A stretch of 64,000 bases of DNA from positions 1,189,001 to 1,253,000 of the forward strand of contig NZ_CP020921.1 in NCBI RefSeq assembly GCF_003057965.1. The letters are read 5' to 3'. Position 1 is the stretch's first letter. Each line of letters begins with the position of its first letter. The stretch is from Thermodesulfobium acidiphilum. Lineage in GTDB: Bacteria > Thermodesulfobiota > Thermodesulfobiia > Thermodesulfobiales > Thermodesulfobiaceae. Below the pieces are notes generated by a model. The model was not told where the DNA came from. It ran no database searches and saw only the letters and a program-made list of their open reading frames with translations. A program made the position numbers and the translations under genes. Positions 35,989-45,392 of the stretch are shown here, piece after piece.

Positions 35989-36387
35989 TTACGTCTCACA
36001 ACTCGCTATAGCTTCGACTTCTACTCGCGCACCCTTTGGTAATTTAGAAACTTCAATAGCAGATCTTGCAGGCAAAATATTTTTAAAATAATTAGCATAC
36101 ACTTCATTTATTAGACCAAATTCATTTATGTCAGTCAAAAAAACAGTCGTTTTCACCACATTATCTAATGTAAGATTAACAGAATTTAATATGGATTTTA
36201 AATTCTTTAAGGCCTGATCGAACTGGGTTCTGGTATCTTCACCAGCAAAATTTCCTGTTACTGGATCTATTCCCAGCTGACCAGAAATAAAAATAAATCC
36301 ATTAGCAATTATTGCTTGAGAATAAGGGCCTACAGCAGAGGGTGCATTTTCAGTCGAAATCACTTTTAATTTTGGCAAAATTTTCAA
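35989..36387 (-). CDS. ridA: RidA family reactive imine/enamine deaminase
   Basis: A 132-residue RidA protein, which hydrolyses the 2-aminoacrylate and related enamines released by PLP serine and threonine dehydratases. VISTENAPSAVGPYSQAI and the closing ARSAIEVSKLPKGARVEVEA with the catalytic Arg are clear. The first TTG (36387) abuts AAAGGAG directly; the TTG three codons later (36378) has better spacing and may be the real start, giving 129 residues. The setting next to amino-acid dehydratases fits its role. Confidence 0.92.
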   Translation of the reverse strand: MKILPKLKVISTENAPSAVGPYSQAIIANGFIFISGQLGIDPVTGNFAGEDTRTQFDQALKNLKSILNSVNLTLDNVVKTTVFLTDINEFGLINEVYANYFKNILPARSAIEVSKLPKGARVEVEAIASCET

Positions 36388-36458
36388 CTCCTTTAATTTA
36401 AATTTACATAGTTATATTTAAACAACGTTAATTAAGTATTAAATCAACAAAACTTACC

Positions 36459-37343
36459 CTACCAATTGTTCATCTTAGCTTCTATTTCCTTTCCAGTTGG
36501 GGTTTTGGCCAAACCTGCTTCTGACGTTTCCTTTAAGCTTTTTGGCATCAGACGTCCTATTTCGTAGGAAGCAAGTATAACTTCATCAGGTGGAATAACG
36601 CTTTCGATACCGGCTAAAGCTAGTTCAGCTGCTACTAGAGCATGTACTGCAGCAAAAGCATTTCTCTTAACACAGGGAACCTCAACTAAACCGGCTACCG
36701 GATCACAAACAAGTCCAAGATAATTTTTCAAAGCCAATGCTACTGCGTGACCAATTTGTTTCGGAGATGCCTCCATTAGTTCCAGGACAGCAGCAGCAGC
36801 CATAGCAGAGGCAGAACCGCATTCTGCCTGACAACCTCCAACTGCTCCTGACAGCGTTGCATTTTTCCCTATTACCATACCAATACCTGCAGCAGTAAAC
36901 AAACTCAAAACAACTTTTTCATCAGGCACATTCATTTCCTCTGATACAGACAAAACAGCACCAGGTAAAATACCGCACGATCCTGCAGTTGGACAGGCTA
37001 CTACTAAACCCATACACGCGTTAACCTCACTGACTGAGAGAGCATAACATATCGCTTTCTCTACTATTTTCCCTAAAATAGAATTTCTTCTCATAAAGCT
37101 ATCAAATTTTGCTGAGTTCATACCAACCATTTTGCTTACGGAATAATTATAATTTTTTTTACCTTTTTCTATTGATTTCTTCATAACAATTAATCTTTGG
37201 TTCATAACTTCAATTATCTCTTGTCTACTCTTTTGCATTTTTTGAACTTCACAGGATAAAACTATTTCAGAAATACTAGAACGATTTTCCTCTGCCATTG
37301 AGACTAATTCTGATATCGTCGAAAAGGAAGCCAAGCTATCCAC
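36459..37343 (-). CDS. sdaAA: L-serine dehydratase, iron-sulfur-dependent, alpha subunit
   Basis: 294 residues. The alpha chain carries the 4Fe-4S cluster that deaminates L-serine to pyruvate and ammonia. Cysteine motifs are CPTAGSCG at 117-124, GGCQAECG at 169-176 and CDPVAGLVEVPC at 213-224. GTG start at 37343 with a weak SD. It follows sdaAB by six bases, the arrangement of the two-chain Clostridium/Bacillus enzyme. Confidence 0.95.
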   Translation of the reverse strand: MDSLASFSTISELVSMAEENRSSISEIVLSCEVQKMQKSRQEIIEVMNQRLIVMKKSIEKGKKNYNYSVSKMVGMNSAKFDSFMRRNSILGKIVEKAICYALSVSEVNACMGLVVACPTAGSCGILPGAVLSVSEEMNVPDEKVVLSLFTAAGIGMVIGKNATLSGAVGGCQAECGSASAMAAAAVLELMEASPKQIGHAVALALKNYLGLVCDPVAGLVEVPCVKRNAFAAVHALVAAELALAGIESVIPPDEVILASYEIGRLMPKSLKETSEAGLAKTPTGKEIEAKMNNW

Positions 37344-37349
37344 CTGCCT

Positions 37350-38012
37350 TTATGTCTTATGAATTACCTTTACAAAGTTTAAATCAGGAGAACTCAATAA
37401 AGTACTATATATGTCAGAAGTAATATAATCATCAGTTTCGATCGTCATCATTGCATCCTTACCTTTTTCTAACCTAGAGACATACATATATGCAATATTT
37501 ATATTTTTACTGGATATAATTTGAGTTATTTTAGCAATTATACCTGGATGATCTTTATGGCAGGTAATCAAAGTCTCATAGTTTCCAGTTAAATTCACTT
37601 CATAATTATCAATTTTCTTAACTATAATATTGCCTCCTCCTACGGAAATTCCCTGCACTACAATTTTTAATCCTGATTTACCAATCATTTCAAATTCTAG
37701 TGTATTTGGATGATCCACAGGAATATTTAAAGGAATGAATTCAATTTTTACTCCCATTTCAGCCGCAATATCAATAGCATTAGGAATTCTTTCATCTTCG
37801 GTGTTAAAACCTAAAAAACCTGCAGCAATAGCTCTATCACTACCATGTCCTTTATAGGTTTTTGCAAAAGATCCATAGAGGCGTGTCACAACCTTGTTTG
37901 GAGTTTCACCCAAGATAGACCTTGCCATGCTTGCTAGCTTTAAAGCTCCTGCAGTGTGAGAACTTGAGGGCCCAATCATAATTGGACCGATAATATCAAA
38001 TACGCTTTCCAT
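37350..38012 (-). CDS. sdaAB: L-serine dehydratase, iron-sulfur-dependent, beta subunit
   Basis: About 220 residues. The N-terminal domain has FDIIGPIMIGPSSSHTAGA, the conserved beta-chain signature, and the C-terminus is an ACT domain (about 148-215, LITCHKDHPGIIAKITQII) likely sensing serine. Two ATGs are two codons apart; the inner one (38012) sits six bases from GGGGAG while the outer (38018) abuts it, so I choose the inner. It forms one operon with sdaAA. Confidence 0.94.
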   Translation of the reverse strand: MESVFDIIGPIMIGPSSSHTAGALKLASMARSILGETPNKVVTRLYGSFAKTYKGHGSDRAIAAGFLGFNTEDERIPNAIDIAAEMGVKIEFIPLNIPVDHPNTLEFEMIGKSGLKIVVQGISVGGGNIIVKKIDNYEVNLTGNYETLITCHKDHPGIIAKITQIISSKNINIAYMYVSRLEKGKDAMMTIETDDYITSDIYSTLLSSPDLNFVKVIHKT

Positions 38013-38018
38013 GATCAT

Positions 38019-38277
38019 CTCCCCAAAAAATGTCTAAAGCATATTCTAAATTTCATTAGTAGTTTAATTAGCTGCTAGCGTCGGTTGATAGTTTACAACT
38101 TTTCTATTAATTCCAAAAGCAAAATACAATCTCATCATTAAAGTCATAAAACTATTCCACTTAATAAAGATAATCGTATATTAGAAGTAAAACACATTCC
38201 AATAAAGACCACCTACCTTGCCTTTAATTCACGATTTAATTTCTCTTTTACCACGATCTAAACAACCTCCATTTTTG
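38019..38277. other. Spacer between threonine dehydratase remnant and sdaAB
   Basis: 259 AT-rich bases with no convincing frame, hairpin or terminator. It should hold the promoter of sdaAB-sdaAA, but I see no clear -35/-10 pair. Confidence 0.4.
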
Positions 38278-39486
38278 TTAAATTACTTTAACCTCATATC
38301 GATGATTTTCTAAAAGAGATTTAATTTCATAAATATGATCTCTATCAAATACCTCAAGATCAATAATCACTTCTGCACTATCTAAATATATATCTCCTCT
38401 TTCTCTATTGTGTAATATCGACAATACATTAGCTCCTGATTCAGCAATTAATTGTAGTAATTTCCACAAAGATCCTGGTTTATCAGAAAGAACAACCTTA
38501 AAACTAGCCTTTCTAAAAGACTTTACTAGACCCTTATTTATAATGCGAGAAACCATATTGATATCAATATTTCCACCACTTATAACAGCAACAATTTTTT
38601 TATTAGTATAATCTTTTAATCTATACAACAATGCAGCAACTGAGGTAGCTCCAGCACCTTCAGAAATAGTTTTAATTCTTTCCATCAAAATAATAATTGC
38701 ATCAGCTATTTCATCCTCATCTACTAAAACAATATCGTCAACATATTTTTTGATAATTTCAAAAGTCATTTCACCCGGCTTACCAACAGCTATCCCATCA
38801 GCAATAGTAGATAATTCCTTGTAAAAAGATGGATTTCCTGTTAAAAGAACCTCTTTCATTGAAGGCATATTTTTAGCTTCTACGCCAATGATTCTCACGC
38901 TAAGCTTAACCTCTTTAACTGAAACTGCTATACCTGAAATAAAGCCTCCTCCTCCTACAGGGACAATAATAACGTCCACATCAGGCATATCCTCTAATAT
39001 TTCTAAACCAATAGTACCCTGTCCTCCAATTACATCAAGATCGTCATAAGGGTGAACAAAAACTAACTTTTTTTCTTCCTGTAATTTCCTTGCAAATTTA
39101 TTTGCCTCATCAAAATTATCACCCTGGAGTATTACATTTGCTCCGTAACTCTTTGTAGCCTTAATTTTAACAATAGAGGCCTTTGATGGCATTACTATAA
39201 ACGATTTAACGTTCAACAATGTTGCGCTAAGACCTACTCCCTGTGCGTGATTTCATGCAGAAGAAGCTACTACTTCTAACTTCTTTTCTTTCTCAGTTAA
39301 ATTAAAAATTTTATTGTATGTCCCTCTAAGCTTAAAAGAACCAGTACGCTGATAATTTTCCATTTTTAGATAAACGCTATTGCCAGTTCTTCCAGAAAGT
39401 GTATTACTGTAACTAAGATCCGTTTTGTATGCAACACCTTTTAAGGTTTCCCTAGCAATCTCAATTTCTTTTTTAGAGATGTTCAT
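38278..39486 (-). pseudogene. ilvA: Threonine ammonia-lyase (TdcB/IlvA short type) with one in-frame TGA
   Basis: A full-length 402-codon frame interrupted once. Residues 1-77 include the PLP lysine K52 in TGSFKLRG; codon 78 is TGA (39253-39255), where the family has the first Gly of SAGNHAQG; the frame then reads NHAQGVGLSATLLN and goes on through PLP-phosphate site, SGGNID and a C-terminal ACT domain to 38278. Everything else looks intact, so this is a point nonsense mutation (GGA to TGA), very recent, or a sequencing error. The product would deaminate threonine to 2-oxobutyrate. A rescue start after the stop would lack K52. Confidence 0.85.
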
Positions 39487-39826
39487 TAAAAATCTCCTTT
39501 ATCAAAACTAATGACCCATTTAAAAAATTTTTATTTCCATAAAATTTTAAAACAGACAATACTAAATAATTTTATAACATTTAAAAAATTTTATTACATT
39601 TAAAAATAATAATAAATAAATATTTAGTTTTTTTGATAAGTTAAATTCTATATAAAACAAGAACCCTTTCTTTACAAAGATCTTTAATATAAAAAATTTT
39701 ATAACATAAAAATATTTATGTCAAATAATTTTTATTAAATACAAAAAATTGCATATTACAACTTTTTGAGCTATATAAGTGTTTAACTTACTATATAATA
39801 TTGCTAATAAAAAGATAAGGACTTGC
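39487..39826. other. Very AT-rich spacer upstream of the eno promoter
   Basis: About 340 bases between two divergent genes, with long A and T runs and repeated TTTTATAACAT-like words. No frame or hairpin. It may contain the ilvA promoter and AT-rich activating sequence for eno, but I cannot place boundaries. Confidence 0.4.
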
Positions 39827-39855
39827 TTGACATTAAAATTTTGTAGTTTCATACT
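39827..39855 (+). promoter_or_regulatory. Promoter of eno
   Basis: TTGACA (39827-39832), a 17-base spacer and CATACT (39850-39855) form a strong sigma-70-type promoter. The SD AGGAGG at 39873-39878 and ATG 39885 follow, giving a leader of only some 25 bases. Confidence 0.75.
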
Positions 39856-39884
39856 AATAACAATATCTGTTTAGGAGGGATAAA

Positions 39885-41180
39885 ATGCAAGAGAAAATAG
39901 CATCAATCAAAGCAAGAGAAATATTAGATTCTAGAGGCAATCCCACTATAGAGGTAGATTGCTTATTAGAATGTGGAATAATAGCTCGTGCAGGAGTTCC
40001 ATCAGGAGCTTCTACTGGCTCAAAAGAAGCAATCGAATTAAGGGATAACGATAAAAAAAGATTTTTTGGAAAGGGCGTTCTACAAGCTGTTAAAAACGTA
40101 AATGAAATTATTGCACCAAAATTAATAGGCTTAAATGCCACAAAGCAAAAACAAATAGATTCCATTATGATAGAACTTGATGGGACTCCAAATAAAGCCA
40201 AACTAGGCGCAAACGCTATTCTTGGTGTATCTCTCGCAGTAGCAAGGGCAGCAAGTTATTTTTCTAATCTTCCGCTCTATCAATATTTGGGAGGACCAAA
40301 TGCAAATCTATTACCCGTACCGTGTATGAATATTATGAATGGCGGCATACATGCAAATTGGCAAGGTGCTGATTTTCAAGAATTTATGATTGCACCATAC
40401 GGAGCCAATACCTTTAAAGAAGCCTATGAGTGGTGTAGCGAAATTTACCAAGCCCTTAAAAGTCTTCTAAAAGAAAAAGGCTATAGTGTGGGAGTAGGAG
40501 ACGAGGGAGGTTTCGCCCCTTTGGTAAAATCAAACGAAGAACCTTTTGAATTGATGAGTAAAGCAATAGAAAATGCGGGATTAAAAGTCGGAGAACAAGT
40601 GGGTTTTGCATTAGATACCGCCGCAAGCGAACTTTATAAAGATGGTAAATACATTTTAAGGCGCGAGAAAAAAGAGTTAGAACCTACTAAAATGGTAAAA
40701 TACTACGAAAAAATTGTAAACAATTTCCCCCTTATATTGTTAGAGGATGGCCTTGCCGAATATGACTGGGATTCCTGGAAAATATTAAATAAAGTTTTAG
40801 GTGAGAAAATCGAACTTGTCGGAGATGATATATTCGTAACAAATCTAGAAATAGTAAAAAGAGGTATTTCTGAAAACATTGCAAATTCTGTTTTAATTAA
40901 ATTAAATCAAATAGGAACTCTTTCAGAAACTCTTGATACAGTTAAATACGCCCAAAATTCAAAGTGGGGTACATTCGTGTCTCACAGGAGTGGTGAAACT
41001 ACCGATAGCTTTATATCTGACTTAACTGTAGCAATTGGTGCTGGACATTTAAAAACAGGTGCGCCTGCTAGAGGTGAAAGAGTTGAAAAATATAACCAAT
41101 TATTAAGAATTGAAGAGGAACTGGGAAAATATGCAAAATATGCTGGTAAGAATGCTTTTATAAGACCAATAAGATCCTAA
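39885..41180 (+). CDS. eno: Enolase
   Basis: Interconverts 2-phosphoglycerate and phosphoenolpyruvate. The 431-residue product starts with [16 protein letters not shown] and has [26 protein letters not shown], the magnesium-binding [11 protein letters not shown] stretch, the catalytic-lysine region [15 protein letters not shown] and SHRSGETTD. Length is normal. It is a single-gene unit with its own promoter, strong SD and terminator. Confidence 0.98.
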   Translation: MQEKIASIKAREILDSRGNPTIEVDCLLECGIIARAGVPSGASTGSKEAIELRDNDKKRFFGKGVLQAVKNVNEIIAPKLIGLNATKQKQIDSIMIELDGTPNKAKLGANAILGVSLAVARAASYFSNLPLYQYLGGPNANLLPVPCMNIMNGGIHANWQGADFQEFMIAPYGANTFKEAYEWCSEIYQALKSLLKEKGYSVGVGDEGGFAPLVKSNEEPFELMSKAIENAGLKVGEQVGFALDTAASELYKDGKYILRREKKELEPTKMVKYYEKIVNNFPLILLEDGLAEYDWDSWKILNKVLGEKIELVGDDIFVTNLEIVKRGISENIANSVLIKLNQIGTLSETLDTVKYAQNSKWGTFVSHRSGETTDSFISDLTVAIGAGHLKTGAPARGERVEKYNQLLRIEEELGKYAKYAGKNAFIRPIRS

Positions 41181-41202
41181 AGTTATCTATAAAGTTATCT
41201 AT
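41179..41202. repeat. 12-base tandem duplication at the eno stop
   Basis: AAAGTTATCTAT occurs twice in tandem (41179-41190 and 41191-41202), beginning inside the eno TAA. Probably a small slippage duplication with no obvious role. Confidence 0.6.
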
Positions 41203-41208
41203 AAACTT

Positions 41209-41247
41209 GAAACCCTACTCAAATTTTGTGGTAGGGTTTCTTTTTTT
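41209..41247 (+). terminator. Intrinsic terminator of eno
   Basis: A perfect 10-pair stem, GAAACCCTAC (41209-41218) with GTAGGGTTTC (41231-41240), a 12-base loop and seven T, 29 bases after the eno stop. It isolates eno from the riboswitch-controlled operon downstream. Confidence 0.92.
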
Positions 41248-41313
41248 AACAAACAAAAACAAATATATTTAATCAAATATAGAGAAAATTTAAAAATAAT
41301 ATTTAATTTGTTA

Positions 41314-41319
41314 TATAAT
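41314..41319 (+). promoter_or_regulatory. -10 box for the tungstate-transporter transcript
   Basis: TATAAT 11 bases before the aptamer start at 41330. No good -35 is seen upstream. The spacing puts the transcript start right at the 5' end of the folded RNA. Confidence 0.45.
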
Positions 41320-41329
41320 AATAATAATA

Positions 41330-41426
41330 CTCCGAGTTCTTTTGACCTAAAGCTCTAAAGCTATGGCAAAGAACCACTAACGGTTGTTTGGGAAACCGAG
41401 CAGCCCCCCAATTAGGAAAGGAGGGT
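41330..41426 (+). ncRNA. Moco/Tuco-type riboswitch candidate
   Basis: An ordered fold can be drawn: CTCC at 41330-41333 pairs with GGAG in the final GAAAGGAGG; GTTCTTT at 41336-41342 pairs with AAAGAAC at 41368-41374, capped by AGCT-CTAA-AGCT at 41351-41362; CGGTT at 41381-41385 pairs with AACCG at 41394-41398. The words CACTAACGG, GGGAAACC and GGAAAGGAGG recall the molybdenum/tungsten cofactor motif. It lies upstream of a tungstate-type ABC transporter, one of the gene classes the motif controls. Recognition is from memory of the motif; a covariance model was not run. Confidence 0.65.
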
Positions 41427-41432
41427 GTGGAT

Positions 41433-41495
41433 ATGTTTAATTTTTTATTTTTTACACTCTTATTTCTAGTTTTTTTGCCTTCCTTTTTCTTCTGA
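41433..41495 (+). CDS. 20-residue hydrophobic leader ORF
   Basis: ATG 41433 opens a frame of 20 codons ending TGA 41493-41495. The peptide is almost wholly Phe, Leu, Val and Thr with no charged residue, like a tiny membrane segment. Its SD, GGAGGG at 41420-41425, is also the 3' strand of the riboswitch's closing helix, so ligand binding would hide it. It is 133 bases upstream of the transporter. It could be a regulatory leader or a real small membrane protein; no homologue is known to me. Confidence 0.45.
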   Translation: MFNFLFFTLLFLVFLPSFFF

Positions 41496-41628
41496 ACAAT
41501 CTAGAATATCTAACTCAACTTAATAAATTCTGGAAGATTTAAAATCTATTTGTGTTAAATATAAATAATTAAGAATTTGTTAATTTTTTAACTTAAATAA
41601 AACTTAAATAAAGAAGGGAAGATAATAT

Positions 41629-42612
41629 TTGAAAAGGGGAATAATTGGTGTTGTAATATTAATTACAGCTTTAATTTTTATTGCAGGGTGCGGAACTTAT
41701 AATAAAGGGGTAAATCAACAAACAGAAAAAGTGAAATTATATCTTTATGGGGCTGGAACTTTAGCCAAACCCTTTAAAGAAGTAATTGAAGAGTTTGAAA
41801 AAAAATATCCCAACGTTACAATAGAATCTCAATTTGGTGGAAGCGTAAAAATGGTAAAGCAAGTAACCGAGTTACATCAGCCTGGTGATATAATCGCAGT
41901 TGCTGACTATAACGTAATCCCAAAATATATGTTTGGAGAAAACGGACAGACAAAATATACTGATTGGTATATAGGTTTCGTAAATAATTCTATCACTTTT
42001 GTATATACTGACAAAAGTAAATATGCAAACGAAATTAACTCAAATAATTGGTACAAGATCTTATCAGAAAAGGGAGTTCAAATCGGAAGATCTAATCCCA
42101 ATACCGATCCTTCAGGTTATCAAACGCTTCAAATGTTAAAACTAGCTGAAAAGTATTATAAAGATCCAACAATTTATGAAAAAGTCCTTGCAAATGCTCC
42201 AGAAAGAAATATTAGGGATACAGAAACAGAACTATTGAGTTCTCTTGAGGCTGGTCAGATTGACTACCTTGCTATATATAAATCCGATGCTCTACAACAT
42301 CACTTAAAATATTTAGACCTACCGCCTCAAATAAATCTAAGCGATCCTAAATATGCCAATTTTTATAAAGAAGCAGTAGTAGATACAAAGAATGGTGAAC
42401 TATCCGGGAAACCGATTATCTATGCGATAACAATTCCAAACAACTCTAAAAATACCGAATGGGCTATAAAATTCGTGGAATTCTTGCTTAGTCCGGAAGG
42501 TCAATCAATAATGAAGAAAAACGGTTTCGGTGTCTTAGAAAAGCCATATGCTAATAATATTGATAAAGTTCCACCTGAACTTAAAAACTTTGTAAGCGAA
42601 TGGCCTAAATAA
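41629..42612 (+). CDS. wtpA: Tungstate/molybdate ABC transporter, substrate-binding lipoprotein
   Basis: 327 residues. A lipoprotein signal ends in IAGC with C21 as the lipid site, so the protein is tethered outside the inner membrane. ADYNVIPKYMF, DWYIGFVNNSITFVYTD, INSNNWYKIL and GRSNPNTDPSGYQTL follow the WtpA/ModA2 pattern more closely than classical ModA. TTG start at 41629 with AGAAGGGAAG nine bases upstream. First gene of the three-gene transporter behind the riboswitch candidate. Confidence 0.9.
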   Translation: MKRGIIGVVILITALIFIAGCGTYNKGVNQQTEKVKLYLYGAGTLAKPFKEVIEEFEKKYPNVTIESQFGGSVKMVKQVTELHQPGDIIAVADYNVIPKYMFGENGQTKYTDWYIGFVNNSITFVYTDKSKYANEINSNNWYKILSEKGVQIGRSNPNTDPSGYQTLQMLKLAEKYYKDPTIYEKVLANAPERNIRDTETELLSSLEAGQIDYLAIYKSDALQHHLKYLDLPPQINLSDPKYANFYKEAVVDTKNGELSGKPIIYAITIPNNSKNTEWAIKFVEFLLSPEGQSIMKKNGFGVLEKPYANNIDKVPPELKNFVSEWPK

Positions 42613-42616
42613 CAAA

Positions 42617-43423
42617 ATGAATAGTTTGTTGGACAGCAAGAGATTTCATTTTAATTGGTTAGTTTTATCTTTTTGGTTATTTTCAATGGTAATTTTAGGC
42701 TTCATAATACTACCACTCATTGAAATGTTATTTGAACAACCACTTGATATGATCGTGAAAGCAGCTCAAATGCCAGATGTAACCAATTCAATCCTTTTGA
42801 GTCTGGAGGCCTCATTTATCACTGCAATTATAGCAGTTATATTCGGAACTCCTTTATCGTATATTCTCGCCAGAACTCAATTTCCATACAAGTCAATTGT
42901 TGAGGCTATTGTAAACCTTCCTCTTGCTGTCCCACATACAGTTGCGGGCATTGCCCTTTTATTTGTTTTTGGCAAAACTGGTCCAATTGGTCACATTACC
43001 GAACGTTTTGGAATTAGTTTTTGGGGAACTATATTTGGTATAATAGTAGGCATGCTTTTTGTAAGTTCACCATATATGATAAATTCTGCAAGGCTAGGCT
43101 TTGAAAACATTGATATTAGAATTGAAAAAGCTGCAAGAACATTAGGCGCTACAAATAGTCAGGTTTTCTTTCATATATCCCTACCTCTTGCCTTTAGATC
43201 TATCTTAAGCGGAATGGTTCTCACTTACGCAAGATCAATTGCTGAATTTGGAGCAGTTATAATTTTAGCATATCATCCAGAAACCGCACCAGTAAAAATA
43301 TATGAGCTATTTCTTACTGGAGGGTTGAAACAATCTTCTGCTGCAGCAGTATTGTTATTAATCATAACAATTTCAACCTTTATTTTATTTAGATATCTAA
43401 CTAATTTAAACAAAAAGGCATAA
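42617..43423 (+). CDS. wtpB: Tungstate/molybdate ABC transporter, permease
   Basis: 268 residues with about six membrane segments. The cytoplasmic EAA loop that docks the ATPase reads EKAARTLGATNSQVFFHISL followed by PLAFRSIL. Four bases separate it from wtpA and six from the ATPase gene. TYARSIAEFGAVIILAYHPE is the usual ModB/WtpB stretch. Confidence 0.92.
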   Translation: MNSLLDSKRFHFNWLVLSFWLFSMVILGFIILPLIEMLFEQPLDMIVKAAQMPDVTNSILLSLEASFITAIIAVIFGTPLSYILARTQFPYKSIVEAIVNLPLAVPHTVAGIALLFVFGKTGPIGHITERFGISFWGTIFGIIVGMLFVSSPYMINSARLGFENIDIRIEKAARTLGATNSQVFFHISLPLAFRSILSGMVLTYARSIAEFGAVIILAYHPETAPVKIYELFLTGGLKQSSAAAVLLLIITISTFILFRYLTNLNKKA

Positions 43424-43429
43424 ACTAAG

Positions 43430-44518
43430 ATGAGTTTTCTTAAGGTTAATGGCCTCCAAGTAAAAATAGGAAATTTTATTTTAGACAATATTTCCTTTGA
43501 ACTAAATGAGGGTCAAATTATTACAATTTTAGGACCAAGCGGTTCAGGTAAAACTATTTTATTAGAATCCATTGCAGGTTTTCACACTCTTAACAAGGGA
43601 AAAATTTATCTTGAAAATAAAGATATAAGTATTTTACCTGTAGAAAAAAGGGAGATAGGTTTTATGTTTCAAGATTATGCGCTTTTCCCTCATTGGACTG
43701 TTAGAGAAAATATCTTATCTTCATTTAAATTTAACAAAGGATATAAAAAAATTAACATCAACCCAGAAAAAATAATAAAAATGCTTCATATTGAAGATCT
43801 CCTAGATAGATATCCGATCAACTTAAGTGGCGGAGAAAGACAAAGGGTGGCTCTAGCAAGGTCTTTAGTTGCAAATCCAAAAATGTTCTTGTTCGATGAA
43901 CCCATGTCAGCACTTGATGCAAGAACCAGAGAAAATTTAAGAGATGAACTCTTGAGTATCTTAAAAAATCTCTCTTTAAGCGCAATCTATGTAACCCATG
44001 ACCATATCGAAGCTTTTACCTTAGGGGATTTAGTGGGAATAATTAATAAAGGAAAATTGGTTCAAATTGGAGAAAGAAATAAAATATTTAGAAACCCAAA
44101 CTCTATCTTTGTAGCAGATTTTATAGGTATAGAAAATCTTTTTTCTGCAAAAATTCAATTAGTAAAAAAAGTATCTCCAGAATTGTATTTTATTATTGCA
44201 AAACATAAACAAATTGAATTTAAAATATTTTCAAAGGAACAGTTTTCTACCAATGATGAAGTTTTTCTTTCAATAAGATCTGAAGATATTAGCTTCTTAG
44301 ATGAATCAGAAGAAAAAAATGATAATTTTAAAAACATAATAATATTAGAAGTTATTGACATAGTTCAAATTGATTTCTTTTACAAAATTTTTCTAGGTGG
44401 TGATGTTCTTCTCAAAGTAATAACTTTAAAAGATTCTATTAAAAAGCATAAAATAAACACAGGCAAAAAAATTAAAGTACATATAGATCCGGAATACATT
44501 CATATTATAAAAGCATAA
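43430..44518 (+). CDS. wtpC: Tungstate/molybdate ABC transporter, ATP-binding protein
   Basis: 362 residues: nucleotide-binding domain with Walker A GPSGSGKT at 35-42, signature LSGGE at 132-136 and Walker B MFLFDEP at 152-158, then a C-terminal extension of about 130 residues in the TOBE position, which in relatives binds oxyanion or contacts the permease. It ends six bases from the convergent mgtC-like gene, with no terminator between. Confidence 0.9.
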   Translation: MSFLKVNGLQVKIGNFILDNISFELNEGQIITILGPSGSGKTILLESIAGFHTLNKGKIYLENKDISILPVEKREIGFMFQDYALFPHWTVRENILSSFKFNKGYKKININPEKIIKMLHIEDLLDRYPINLSGGERQRVALARSLVANPKMFLFDEPMSALDARTRENLRDELLSILKNLSLSAIYVTHDHIEAFTLGDLVGIINKGKLVQIGERNKIFRNPNSIFVADFIGIENLFSAKIQLVKKVSPELYFIIAKHKQIEFKIFSKEQFSTNDEVFLSIRSEDISFLDESEEKNDNFKNIIILEVIDIVQIDFFYKIFLGGDVLLKVITLKDSIKKHKINTGKKIKVHIDPEYIHIIKA

Positions 44519-44523
44519 AAATT

Positions 44524-45225
44524 TCAATGATCCTTAGCCCCCTGACTCCAATTTACATATTTGACATAATTGATATGTTTTAGCCTTTCTAGAAGGTCTT
44601 TTAAATCTTCTTCATTTATATCTCCTGATAAAATATTAAATATTATTTTACTTTCACCTTCTTTTACTGACTCTATCCTCATATTCCTCACAGGATATCC
44701 CAATTGTTTCAGAAGTTTTCTTATAACGTTAAATACTCTATCCTCTTTTTCCTCTTCTACTCCAACACAAACTGAGATAATAAAATCGTTTGCCGTTACC
44801 ATAGGCAAATTATTAATTGTATTTACAATAGTCCTTAAGAGAGTATTGGTAACCAAAACAAAAATAGTAGCCATAGCAGCTGGCATCCATTGCTGAGCCC
44901 CAGAACAGGCGCCAACTGCAGCAGAACACCAAAGTGTAGCAGCAGTATTTATACCTCTTATATTTATACCCTCTTTCATAATTGCTCCCGCACCCAGAAA
45001 CCCAACCCCTGAAACTACATAAGCAACTACCCTTATATCATTTATAGTTCCTCCCATGCGAAGTCCAAGGTCAACAAATATAGCAGCCCCAAGTGCAACA
45101 AGAGTATTAGTTCTTAGACCAGCCGGGTGCTGCCGCCACTGACGCTCAATTCCTATAAGTGTACCAAGTACAAATGCAAGAAACAAACCAAAAAAGGTTT
45201 GGCCTAAGCCCATTGTTTGATCCAT
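44524..45225 (-). CDS. MgtC/SapB family membrane protein
   Basis: 233 residues from ATG 45225, which has GAGG eight bases upstream; a TTG four codons earlier is unlikely. The N-terminal membrane part has [20 protein letters not shown] and [11 protein letters not shown], the conserved MgtC pattern, and the C-terminal ACT-like cytoplasmic domain covers the last 90 residues. Relatives aid growth at low magnesium and modulate ATP synthase. Convergent with the tungstate transporter. Confidence 0.9.
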   Translation of the reverse strand: MDQTMGLGQTFFGLFLAFVLGTLIGIERQWRQHPAGLRTNTLVALGAAIFVDLGLRMGGTINDIRVVAYVVSGVGFLGAGAIMKEGINIRGINTAATLWCSAAVGACSGAQQWMPAAMATIFVLVTNTLLRTIVNTINNLPMVTANDFIISVCVGVEEEKEDRVFNVIRKLLKQLGYPVRNMRIESVKEGESKIIFNILSGDINEEDLKDLLERLKHINYVKYVNWSQGAKDH

Positions 45226-45392
45226 ATTTAACCTCAATTCTGATTTACTTTTTCAAGATTTTAAACACTTTTGTTTAGAATCCTCTTAAAATAAATTATA
45301 AGAAATTTTAACATTTTTAAAATTGTTATTTAAGAAATATCTTATATTATTAGATCAGAATTCTTAAATAAAAAAATTTAATTATTAAACTA

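Noticed and set aside
39253-39255. UGA read as glycine or selenocysteine in the threonine dehydratase
   Set aside because: TGA serves as a normal stop in many genes here (for example the ATGA overlaps of tatC, thpR and rimO), the position is Gly and not Cys/Sec in the family, and I see no SECIS-like hairpin.
39854-40201. 115-codon frame antisense to the start of eno
   Set aside because: Shadow of the enolase coding sequence, no SD and no recognisable protein features.
41179-41202. Tandem 12-base repeat as the start of a repeat array or CRISPR
   Set aside because: Only two copies, no spacers and no cas genes.
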